Shown here piece by piece: positions 1 to 6,499 of a stretch of 13,527 bases of DNA (position 1 is the first letter of the stretch; every line of letters starts with the position of its first letter). Source of the DNA: CAZHOV01 sp964534315. GTDB taxonomy: Bacteria; Bacteroidota; Bacteroidia; Chitinophagales; Saprospiraceae. The stretch spans positions 1 through 13,527 of the forward strand of contig CAZHOV010000156.1 of the NCBI GenBank assembly GCA_964534315.1, given 5' to 3'. The position numbers and the translations under genes were made by a program. The notes beneath the pieces are model-generated. The model searched no databases. It was not told the DNA's origin and saw only the letters and a list, made by a program, of their open reading frames with translations.

Positions 1-26
1 AGCCATCCTCTTAGAGATTTTTTTGT

Positions 27-89
27 TTTGAGAGAGCTGTTTTTTCTATGAAAATCTTCGATTTTCATAGAAAAAACAGCTCTCTCAAA
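27..89. repeat. Perfect 30-bp inverted repeat (long hairpin)
   Basis: The arms at 27-56 and 60-89 are exact reverse complements separated by only three bases (TTC). The stem includes a run of six T (A on the other arm). It lies 66 bases past the stop of the lipoprotein gene at 155-1942, so it may end or protect that transcript. A classic terminator would have a T run directly after the stem in the direction of transcription. On the minus strand the next bases are A-rich, and on the plus strand they are purine-rich. It could instead be a mobile palindromic repeat or an mRNA-stabilising stem. Confidence 0.85.
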
Positions 90-119
90 GAAGAAAGTTT
101 GGTGGCTTATAACACCAAA
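85..119 (-). terminator. Weak candidate terminator after the first lipoprotein gene
   Basis: A 7-bp stem (98-104 with 113-119, core TTTGGTG/CACCAAA, 8-base loop) begins about 35 bases past the stop codon of the lipoprotein gene. On the minus strand it is followed by a pyrimidine-rich stretch, CTTTCTTCTTT. The T run is interrupted, so this is a weak intrinsic terminator at best. The much stronger hairpin at 27-89 follows directly. Confidence 0.35.
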
Positions 120-154
120 GGTGCTATGAGACACCCTCTACCTATTATTCGGAT

Positions 155-1942
155 TTATAAATCATTTATTACTTTAAACGAACCGCTGACTTCAACATCT
201 CTCGGCGGGCTAACTGCTACGTTTTGCAACGTTGCCTCAAACGTGCCAATAATAAAATCCCCCACATCTCCGTATTCTGACACCAAGAAACTATCAAACC
301 CCATTTGATTCGGACTAATGAGTTGCCAATTATTTTCGCTATCGAATAAAACGTCCACGACAACACTGTTACTGTAATCACCAGCTGTCAGCCCGATAAA
401 GCCAAACCCAATAAACAGGTCATTCCCCCCAGAAACTTCAATGAACGTGACATTGTTTACAGAATCGTTGGTAATTCCAAGCAAGACATCGGGGTTTGGA
501 TAAATCTTCGTAACACCATCAACAGTCAATTCAATAAATTCATCCAGATCTTGCTCGCAGATATCAATAGTGCCAAGGTCAGTGAGTGTGCCCGGAGTAG
601 CCGTAAAGACCTCACTTTGGGTCAAATCATCCACATTAAACCCCTGGATTTCAATAGTTGAGGTAGAGGCACAGGTAGTTAGGAAAAAGTCAAAGGTGGT
701 GCCATCGATGTAAAAATAGCTATTCTGTCCGTCAAAAGAAGCTACGATCACCCCGTTGGAAACAGCTACCCCTTCACAAAGAAGTTCCCCCGTTATTTGG
801 GTATTATTGGTGTTTGGATTAGTAACAGCGATCGTACCCAGATCGGTATCGGTCTGGAAAGGCCCGACTTCTTCTGAATAGATCACATCTCCGCAAATAT
901 CGAATAACTCAAGGATAAGGGTTTCTCTTGCCGGCACAAATCCGCTGACTACACCATTTAAATCGGTATAACCCGAACCACAACCAACATCTTCCAGGCT
1001 AATCACTACCAGCGCGTTGGGTAGGGGATTGCCGTTGTCATCTTCCAGTGTAAGGGTAAGGGTAACGTACTCCAGCGGAATATCACAATTCCAGAAAGAG
1101 AAGTGGCTTACTTCACCCACATACTGGCCACCTTCTTTTTGAGCAACCGATTCTTCTACCCAGATGCCATAGTCTTCGTGGTAGGACCAAAGGATGATCT
1201 CCTGCGGTGCTCCAGCCTGCATACTGGCAGGGATATCCATTTTCAGAGTCGCAGTAGCACCCTCTGCAATATTCAGGGGCTCTCCCGACGGGCTTTCCAG
1301 TTCGACGGCCATCATACCATAGGTACCCAGGGCAACTTCTGCATTAGAGGTACTCGCTCCGACCCCCTGAAGGCTTCCCGGCATTTGATCGAAGGTACTA
1401 AGGGCGGAGGGATCCATCCACTTGGCAGCAACCTGCACAGCACCCGAATATAGGGTTCCATCTGCTCGGCGAATACTATTGGGGTTAAAGTCAATGGCCC
1501 CTCCTTCCGGAAGGTTGACCTGTCCGCCCTCTTCAGCATTAAAAGATAGATCGAAGCGCTTTTCCAGCAACTCTATTTTGATCCGATTTTGGGCATTGGC
1601 TTTGGGTAAAAATCGACGGCTACCTTCAAAGTAGCCCTGCTTTTCTACCTTCACCAATGTACCGTATTCATTCAGATCTCTATTGTCAAAAAAGAAGTGG
1701 CCGAAGGCATCAGTAAGCACCGTTTGGTTGCCTAGCTGGACAAGCGCATCGGCAACAGGTTGGTTTAACTCATCTACGACCTGCCCCATAATATCGCCCT
1801 TGATCATAGACACCTGAGGCTCATAGCCTTCAATAACCGGCGGCTCAGGAATCGTGTCGGTAATAGTAACATCTTCTACATCTTTTCGGCAAGATGCCAA
1901 AACCAGCATAAACAGAAATGCAAATAATCCAATTTTTCTCAT
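155..1942 (-). CDS. Large lipoprotein with carboxypeptidase-regulatory-like and ZU5-like domains
   Basis: This is a 595-residue exported protein. It starts at ATG with a lipoprotein signal: a positive MRK start, a hydrophobic stretch at 5-15 and lipobox LASC with Cys18. Residues about 50-125 form a carboxypeptidase-regulatory-like beta sandwich (GQVVDELNQPVADALVQL, then a TDAFGHFFF turn). Residues about 133-285 resemble a ZU5-like domain (EEGGQVNLPEGGAIDF, YSGAVQV, WMDP, ending in SHFSFWNCD). Residues about 292-375 form a second regulatory-like sandwich (GNPLPNALVVISL, TDLNGVVSG). The last 130 residues are another beta-rich segment ending GTFEATL...VSGSF. No catalytic motif is visible, so a structural or binding role on the cell surface is the best inference. 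It stands alone, 275 bases downstream of the next lipoprotein gene, across an assembly gap. The natural ligand is unknown. Confidence 0.85.
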   Translation of the reverse strand: MRKIGLFAFLFMLVLASCRKDVEDVTITDTIPEPPVIEGYEPQVSMIKGDIMGQVVDELNQPVADALVQLGNQTVLTDAFGHFFFDNRDLNEYGTLVKVEKQGYFEGSRRFLPKANAQNRIKIELLEKRFDLSFNAEEGGQVNLPEGGAIDFNPNSIRRADGTLYSGAVQVAAKWMDPSALSTFDQMPGSLQGVGASTSNAEVALGTYGMMAVELESPSGEPLNIAEGATATLKMDIPASMQAGAPQEIILWSYHEDYGIWVEESVAQKEGGQYVGEVSHFSFWNCDIPLEYVTLTLTLEDDNGNPLPNALVVISLEDVGCGSGYTDLNGVVSGFVPARETLILELFDICGDVIYSEEVGPFQTDTDLGTIAVTNPNTNNTQITGELLCEGVAVSNGVIVASFDGQNSYFYIDGTTFDFFLTTCASTSTIEIQGFNVDDLTQSEVFTATPGTLTDLGTIDICEQDLDEFIELTVDGVTKIYPNPDVLLGITNDSVNNVTFIEVSGGNDLFIGFGFIGLTAGDYSNSVVVDVLFDSENNWQLISPNQMGFDSFLVSEYGDVGDFIIGTFEATLQNVAVSPPRDVEVSGSFKVINDL

Positions 1943-2078
1943 GTCTTTAGGATTTTTTTTTGGTTAAATCCCTTCAATGCGCATTGTCAGGAGGTGATAA
2001 ATTTCGCTTTTCAATTACTAAAGCATGAGATTGGAGAAAACGCTGCATGGGGGGTTAGATTTTTTTTCGGCGAGGTTT

Positions 2079-2112
2079 TAGGTGTGGCACACCTAAAGGT
2101 GTGCCACACCTA
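2079..2112. repeat. 16-bp inverted repeat made of two small palindromes
   Basis: The arms 2079-2094 and 2097-2112 are exact reverse complements around the two bases AA. Each arm is itself nearly palindromic (GGTGT-GGC-ACACC and GGTGT-GCC-ACACC), so the DNA can fold as one long hairpin or as two short ones. It sits between two lipoprotein genes. A-rich sequence follows it on both strands, so it is not a standard terminator. The form resembles a repetitive extragenic palindrome, but copy number cannot be judged from one window. Confidence 0.8.
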
Positions 2113-2125
2113 TTGCCAAAAAAAC

Positions 2126-2133
2126 CAAAACTA
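2126..2133 (-). promoter_or_regulatory. Possible -7 promoter element for the lipoprotein gene at 155-1942
   Basis: On the minus strand the sequence reads TAGTTTTG, a match to the Bacteroidota -7 consensus TAnnTTTG. No TTTG is seen at the -33 spacing. The start codon is about 184 bases away, which would put the palindrome at 2079-2112 near the transcript start. The flanking A/C-rich DNA makes a chance match quite possible. Confidence 0.25.
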
Positions 2134-2163
2134 CCAAATCTCCCAGCTAATTTAACTTAACAT

Positions 2164-2173
2164 NNNNNNNNNN
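2164..2173. other. Assembly gap of ten Ns
   Basis: Ten unknown bases lie between the two lipoprotein genes. The seven bases before the gap (2157-2163) and the seven after it (2174-2180) are identical, TTAACAT. This suggests two contig ends that overlap but were not merged, so the real distance may be shorter than shown. Confidence 0.95.
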
Positions 2174-2217
2174 TTAACATTAAGCATTGGACCAGCCCCA
2201 GAGATGAGCTCGCTCTA

Positions 2218-3162
2218 CTAAAACCGCCTGGAGAAAGCAACACCAATACCGACCGTCTGCTCCCTGGTTTCGTAGGGAAATACGCTAAAATTCGTGCGCC
2301 TGTTGATCTTCGGCTTCTTATTGGTAATCAAATTATAACTGCTCAAAATGAGGGTACTGGTGCCCAAGCCAATATTAAAATACGAAAGGGTGCGGGCATC
2401 ACGCCCAAGGTTTTCTGAATCACTTAGCATCAACACGCCCATCAACGCCTGACTGGCTCCGGTTAGCACACCAATACCCGGTACAACCTTATTCGTACTT
2501 CCTTTACCTATTTGCATAATATTGATGGTGTTGAAAGCCATATTGGCGCCCCCCAAAACAGATGAGGCAATCCCATATTCGGTAGAGATGGTGGGCTGTG
2601 GCGCCGGCTGCGGATTAGGGACCGGCCAGTAAGAAGGCTGAATAGTGGCTAATTCCTCTACTGTCAACCCATTTTGACCTGCCCAGGCCAGTAAGGCTGG
2701 ATCATCCATCTCATAGATGTAGCTATATTGATATTCGGAATTGATCCTTTCTGCAAACGCCCGGCCGGCAGTCTGCTCTACAAGGTATCCTACCGCACAG
2801 ATATTTCCCGTTTGGTCAATAAAGCAAGGTCTTCGCCCATCCGGATAATCATAATTGCAGGGAAACTGCCCATCCTGCCAATAGTCCTGCAATAAGTCTA
2901 AAACACGCTGACGATTGGATAGTTGAGCCCTTCCCAAATGATCCGTCGGCTTAACTCGAAGCATCTCCTCTACATACGCCAAATGCGTCTGTATGCGAAA
3001 GTTTTCATCATAGGTATCATCGGGAACAACCCCATACTTTTCTATAAAACTTTTATTGCCAATAACAGCATTGATAGCATCCGGATCAGCAGTATTGGAA
3101 GCTTCCTGGCAACCCGTGAACAATAAAACGACAGATAGTGCAAGCAAGATTAATGGTTTCAT
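2218..3162 (-). CDS. Lipoprotein of a Cys-containing family of unknown function, with hydrophobic C-terminal half
   Basis: I place the start at ATG 3160-3162, giving 314 residues. An in-frame TTG at 3183 would only add seven residues before the signal peptide. From the ATG the signal is MKPLILLALSVVLLFTGC, a clear lipobox with Cys18. The soluble part (about 60-185) carries FPCNYDYPDGRRPCFID followed by TGNICAVGYLVEQTAGRAFA and a conserved-looking IQPSYWP end. The cysteines in this block could pair or bind metal. After a proline-rich linker (PVPNPQPAPQPT) come three glycine-rich hydrophobic segments (about 195-285), and the protein ends in phenylalanine (GVAFSRRF), as outer-membrane beta-barrel proteins often do. 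I do not recognise a named function. Its location is probably the outer or inner membrane. The gene stands alone, 275 bases upstream of the other lipoprotein gene. Confidence 0.8.
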   Translation of the reverse strand: MKPLILLALSVVLLFTGCQEASNTADPDAINAVIGNKSFIEKYGVVPDDTYDENFRIQTHLAYVEEMLRVKPTDHLGRAQLSNRQRVLDLLQDYWQDGQFPCNYDYPDGRRPCFIDQTGNICAVGYLVEQTAGRAFAERINSEYQYSYIYEMDDPALLAWAGQNGLTVEELATIQPSYWPVPNPQPAPQPTISTEYGIASSVLGGANMAFNTINIMQIGKGSTNKVVPGIGVLTGASQALMGVLMLSDSENLGRDARTLSYFNIGLGTSTLILSSYNLITNKKPKINRRTNFSVFPYETREQTVGIGVAFSRRF

Positions 3163-3608
3163 AAGTCTATATTTAGCTTTCAATATTGGTATACCTTTAA
3201 TTATTTAGCTAATACGGTTGGAAGATAAAAATGGTGGGTTACTAGCAATGTGCAATGTGCAATGAAGAATGAAGGGCCCCACCAGCTAAAGCTTGGTCCA
3301 AAATGAAGACTACCTGGCAAGAACACAATTATCAACCCACCATTTTAATGGTGGGGCAAACCCAATGATCCCCAAGCGTAAACGTTCGCCTGGCCATTCG
3401 GGGAAAAGATTGAAAACATAAGGAGGAAGGCTGTTAAAACGGTTGGTTGATAAGAAATTTGACAAGTAAATAATGAAAAATCATAAAGGTTGATTTCCAA
3501 AGCTTTACAGAAAAGGTAGATATTAGAATGAGGAATAAAGTTCTTTCACCCATGCAGGAATTCAGAGGGGAATTTCTTTCAGCAGCTTGCGCTGCCAATT
3601 ATTCAATA
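3163..3608. other. 446-bp intergenic region with repeats, no gene seen
   Basis: This stretch separates galM from the lipoprotein gene at 2218-3162. I found no convincing coding signal on either strand and no TAnnTTTG element for the lipoprotein gene. It holds the repeat cluster at 3228-3355. Just past the galM stop there is a very small hairpin (3582-3586 with 3591-3595, GCAA loop on the minus strand) that lacks a T tail. A short open frame on the plus strand starting at 3528 runs into galM antisense and looks like chance. Confidence 0.6.
3228..3355. repeat. Cluster of inverted and tandem repeats
   Basis: A 13-base sequence at 3228-3240 (AAAATGGTGGGTT) recurs as its exact reverse complement at 3334-3346. 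The second copy also forms a perfect 9-bp hairpin with 3347-3355 around two T. Between them is a 7-base tandem, GCAATG(T/A), three times at 3245-3265, with a degenerate fourth copy to 3272. The layout could be the remains of a small non-autonomous element bounded by inverted repeats. No target-site duplication is evident. Confidence 0.6.
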
Positions 3609-4700
3609 TTAACTGATGGATGCGAACCGGTAACTACAAACCGAATAATACTCCTCTCCAGGCTTCAGGATCGTATCTGGAAAATCGGGCTCGTTGGGGC
3701 TATTGGGTAAGTGCTGGGTCTCCAGACAAAACGATTCGCGGGCTTTGTAGACCTTGCCTTGCTTGCCGATGTCTGTTTTCGCACCAAAATTACTGCTGAA
3801 GAATTGTATACCCGGCTCATTGGTATATACGTTCATAGTCCTGCCCGATGTGGGTTCTACCACCTCGGCGGCCAGGATAACTTCAGTATTTTCCTGATTT
3901 AACACCCAATTATGGTCATAACCTCCGGCAGCCTCTAATTGCTCGAAACCTTCCTCTATGCGGCTGCCAATAGTAGCGGGCACCCTGAAATCTAATGGAG
4001 TATGTTGAATATCCGCGAAATGACCTCTCGGAATTAAATCCTTATCAATAGGAAGATAACGATCCGCATGAATGGTGAGTATGTGATCGTTTACGGAGCC
4101 ATTGCCAGCACCTTTTAAGTTAAAAAAAGAGTGGTTGGTGAGATTGACGGGCGTGGGCTGGTCAGTAGCCGCCCGATAGGTGATCTTTAGTTCATTATTA
4201 TTGGTAAGGGTGTAAAGAACAGTCACCTCTAAATTACCGGGATACCCTTCTTCACCGTCTGGCGATAAAAACTTCAGTTCCAGTTGCTGCTCATCTAGCT
4301 GATTCGCTTCCCACACCTGATTGTGAAACCCCTGAATACCACCATGTATATGATTGGTGTCTTCATTTTTTGTGAGTTGATAGATCTGATCGCCTATTTG
4401 AAACTGACCACCTTTTATACGGTTGGCATAGCGGCCAACGATAGCACCGTAATAGTTATTTTTGAGTTTTAAATAATCATCGAGGTGGTCATAGCCTAGT
4501 ACAATATCTTCATAATGCCCGTTCTTATCGGGCACCCAAAGACTCACAACACGGCCTCCAAAATTCGTGATTTCAGAGTACAGGCCGTTTTTATTTTTAA
4601 GACTAAAAAGCTTCACCTCCTTCCCCCCGATTTTCTTTCGAAATCGGGAGGGATCAAGAGGTTGGAATGGATGACTTAGCTTTGAGTTAGTATCATTCAT
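3609..4700 (-). CDS. galM: Aldose 1-epimerase (galactose mutarotase)
   Basis: The enzyme interconverts the alpha and beta anomers of aldoses such as galactose and glucose, the entry step of the Leloir pathway. At 363 residues it has the normal length of the family. The family's landmarks are in order: GGRVVSLWVPD (48-58), the sugar-contacting GRYANRIKGG (89-98), NHIHGG with His119, TNHSFFNL with His190, AGGYDHNW with Asp262, and CLETQHLPNSPN with Glu327. By alignment with known GalM proteins, His190 and Glu327 would be the catalytic acid and base, with His119 and Asp262 lining the pocket. No signal peptide is seen, so it should be cytoplasmic. It starts 19 bases after the end of the unknown gene at 4720-5268 and probably shares its transcript. 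No other galactose gene is nearby, so a general sugar role is as likely as a dedicated galactose pathway. Confidence 0.95.
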   Translation of the reverse strand: MNDTNSKLSHPFQPLDPSRFRKKIGGKEVKLFSLKNKNGLYSEITNFGGRVVSLWVPDKNGHYEDIVLGYDHLDDYLKLKNNYYGAIVGRYANRIKGGQFQIGDQIYQLTKNEDTNHIHGGIQGFHNQVWEANQLDEQQLELKFLSPDGEEGYPGNLEVTVLYTLTNNNELKITYRAATDQPTPVNLTNHSFFNLKGAGNGSVNDHILTIHADRYLPIDKDLIPRGHFADIQHTPLDFRVPATIGSRIEEGFEQLEAAGGYDHNWVLNQENTEVILAAEVVEPTSGRTMNVYTNEPGIQFFSSNFGAKTDIGKQGKVYKARESFCLETQHLPNSPNEPDFPDTILKPGEEYYSVCSYRFASIS

Positions 4701-4719
4701 AGGCCATTACATAAAAATA

Positions 4720-5268
4720 CTACTCCGACCGCAAGTATTTTCTAAAGACGGTAGTGTACCGGTCGCCAAATTGCAGCGTAGTAATATCATCATAATCAAT
4801 TGATGTAGGTTCCTTTTCATACAATCCTGTTGCATCAAAAAAGTGAATGCTCACCCGATCACTATGTACTTCGCGGATGGGACCAATATTGAAAGAAGGT
4901 TCGTCCAGGTCTTCGCATTCTGCAATCACATGGTAATCCTGTTCCTTTAAATCTCTGAAAATCGTTTGCCAAGAACTTAGATCCAGGTCAAAATCGATTC
5001 CCAGATCGGAATCCAATACCCCTTCTTTTTCCAGTATGTTCTGCTGAGCATGCTCATACTTGGAATGGCGAATCTCTTCAACATCGTCTTTTAACATAAT
5101 GGCAAATCCGTTTAAACGAAACTCATCTTCACGTTGAAGCAAAAGAAATTCGTCGGATTGTTTCACCAAAAAACCTCCCATAGAGGCATCGCCTTCTGTA
5201 AAAGAGCGATCAATACGGATCAAATCCTGATTAGCAATATGATCATTTAGTTGTTGCTCGTCTAACAT
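4720..5268 (-). CDS. Uncharacterised 182-residue acidic protein, possibly two small beta barrels
   Basis: I do not recognise a named family. The protein is soluble, acidic and has no signal peptide. Two parts look alike in outline: residues about 30-68 (GGFLVKQSDEFLLLQ, then FAIMLKDDVEEIRHS) and about 110-175 (YHVIAECED, then VSIHFFDATGL, then TSIDYDDITTLQFGDRY). Both have short alternating hydrophobic strands ending in an acidic stretch, (D)DxxxI or DDITTLQF. That pattern suggests Sm-like or PRC-barrel-like small beta barrels, an inference from strand pattern only. The segment between them is charged and helical. It is the first gene of a likely two-gene unit with galM, and a -7 promoter element lies 19 bases upstream of its ATG. 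Confidence 0.75.
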   Translation of the reverse strand: MLDEQQLNDHIANQDLIRIDRSFTEGDASMGGFLVKQSDEFLLLQREDEFRLNGFAIMLKDDVEEIRHSKYEHAQQNILEKEGVLDSDLGIDFDLDLSSWQTIFRDLKEQDYHVIAECEDLDEPSFNIGPIREVHSDRVSIHFFDATGLYEKEPTSIDYDDITTLQFGDRYTTVFRKYLRSE

Positions 5269-5287
5269 AATTAAATTTTTAGTCTGA

Positions 5288-5295
5288 CAAATATA
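5288..5295 (-). promoter_or_regulatory. Candidate -7 promoter element for the 4720-5268/galM unit
   Basis: On the minus strand the sequence is TATATTTG, an exact match to the Bacteroidota -7 consensus TAnnTTTG. It lies 19 bases before the ATG at 5268. The expected -33 TTTG is not present at the right spacing, where the sequence is A/T-rich, so the call rests on one element plus position. Confidence 0.5.
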
Positions 5296-5447
5296 ATTTT
5301 TATAAAAAAAATGTTTGATGACCAGTAATCGATAAAATGATGATTTTCTTCACTCGAAGCTAAGAAAGAGCATCAATATTTATCATCGATTAGCATTTTT
5401 GATCACTTTTATAGCAAAGAAACGCTTTTTGGGTTTGATTTGATCGG
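5296..5447. other. AT-rich intergenic region with one distant inverted repeat
   Basis: No coding signal is seen here. The 8-mer TAATCGAT at 5326-5333 recurs inverted at 5385-5392, 51 bases away, which could close a long loop. No T-tailed terminator is visible past the broken gene at 5448-5799. Confidence 0.4.
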
Positions 5448-5799
5448 TCAGATGTAAAATTTGTGAAAAGACTGAAGTGATTTCATTTTTTCTAATTGTT
5501 CTCCAACCCTATAGATAGTACTGGTATCTTTTGTGATCAGGTAGGTTTGTCCTTCATGTTCAAAAGAGAGAAAAAAGCCAAGCGGCTCTTCTAAGGGAAT
5601 TTCTCTTTTTTTCTCCCATTCAAAGTATCTTTTCCGGTTGATTTCTTTGTCGAAAGGAATTTCCCAGACTTCAAATTGGTCCTGATGAGGAGTTTTGTCT
5701 ATTTATTTTGGAATTGGTACTATCCTGCTCACTCAAATAAAAATAATACAGCGTGTCTTTTTGGATCACTATTTTATTGGAATGAATTTTTACAGACAA
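5448..5799 (-). pseudogene. Small gene broken by a +1 frameshift, unknown function
   Basis: Two adjoining minus-strand frames look like one protein of about 115 residues. The upstream frame is open from 5826 and gives SVKIHSNKIVIQKDTLYYFY then LSEQDSTNSKIN, before stopping at 5671-5673. The downstream frame is open from 5702 and gives DQFEVWEIPFDKEINRKRYF, EWEKKREIPLEEPLGFFLSF, EHEGQTYLITKDTS, ending at the stop at 5448-5450. They overlap in 5674-5702. Removing one A from the AAAA run there joins them as RQTPHQDQFEVWE. The only start in the upstream frame is a TTG at 5799, behind purine-rich GAGGGAAAGGG and 11 bases past the MscS-like stop. It would therefore be the third gene of that operon. 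The shift may be a real mutation or an assembly error. No family is recognised, and it may be a truncated remnant. Confidence 0.6.
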
Positions 5800-5809
5800 G
5801 CCCTTTCCC

Positions 5810-6499
5810 TCACCCCAACTGCTCCATCAAATACCGCTGCTGCTTGGCCTGAATCTCGTCATTGGGTGCAGTGGAGGTGATCTGGTATAGGCCCTCTCCT
5901 ATTTCTTCTACCTTGGGTGGATGAGCAGGTACCGACCAGGGACATTCGCGCATCAATCGTTCAATCTGGTGGATCCCCTGAGCCCCCTTATACCGCACCT
6001 GAAACGTAAAGGGCACCAATGGGGTTTGCTGCGCAGCCTTGGTAATCACCACCTCCCTGAGCAGACGGTAGGGAACAATGATGAGCTCTCCATTTTCGCC
6101 CTTGAGTTGTAAACTGCGAAGCCTGATCGCTTCTATGGTACATTGCTGATTGTCGAAGCGAAGCTGATCGCCCACAGCGGCATCGTGGTCGTAGCGAAAT
6201 AATAAACCCGGCAAAAAATCCTGCCACCACCATAGAGTAACACCAAAAAAAAGTAAGACCATGATCAGTGTAACAAGAGGGGCTTGAAGGAGTAATTCAT
6301 ACATAATAAATACACCAAACAAAAACCAACTCACCAGCTCAATGCGAAAAAGTGCCTGCAGCCATCCTTGCTGCCGCTTTTTACTCTTGATCAAAGGCAG
6401 TACAATGGACCGAAACAACCGGAATCCTAGCAAAATGATGATTGCCAGAGCCAGGAATATCAATAACAGGGTCAGTGAAAAGCCTTGCAGTTTGATCAT
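5810..6499 (-). CDS. MscS-like membrane protein, divergent pore helix
   Basis: This 229-residue protein has three membrane segments (about 8-28, 50-70 and 74-92) followed by the MscS beta domain: RYDHDAAVGDQLRFDN, then TIEAIRLRSLQLKGENGELI, then IVPYRLLREVVITK (102-154). This matches the family pattern of VGD, an EEIxLRST-like strand and a VPNxxL turn. The C-terminal part (about 158-229) fits the alpha/beta domain that forms the MscS side vestibule. Known MscS channels open under membrane tension to release solutes. Here the segment corresponding to the pore helix lacks the usual repeated Gly/Ala packing and carries three tryptophans in a row (90-92). Whether it conducts ions is therefore uncertain. 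Its ATG overlaps the stop of the transporter-ATPase gene by four bases (ATGA), indicating coupled translation and a joint role. Confidence 0.85.
   Translation of the reverse strand: MIKLQGFSLTLLLIFLALAIIILLGFRLFRSIVLPLIKSKKRQQGWLQALFRIELVSWFLFGVFIMYELLLQAPLVTLIMVLLFFGVTLWWWQDFLPGLLFRYDHDAAVGDQLRFDNQQCTIEAIRLRSLQLKGENGELIIVPYRLLREVVITKAAQQTPLVPFTFQVRYKGAQGIHQIERLMRECPWSVPAHPPKVEEIGEGLYQITSTAPNDEIQAKQQRYLMEQLG

Noticed and set aside
3160..3183. TTG at 3183 as the start of the lipoprotein gene
   Set aside because: The ATG at 3162 gives a textbook lipoprotein signal peptide directly; the TTG only adds seven residues in front of it.
3228..3355. CRISPR array, considered because of the short repeats
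   Set aside because: The tandem unit is only 7 bases with no spacers, and no cas gene is present.
3582..3595. Small hairpin after galM as an intrinsic terminator
   Set aside because: The stem has only five pairs and no T run follows on the minus strand.
3528..3710. Plus-strand open frame partly upstream of galM
   Set aside because: Its second half is antisense to the well-supported galM gene, it has no start signal or recognisable protein, and its length is within chance.
5988..6233. 81-residue minus-strand frame within the MscS-like gene
   Set aside because: It is an alternative frame of the gene whose beta-domain motifs are clear; its Arg/Cys-rich content is typical of a shadow frame.
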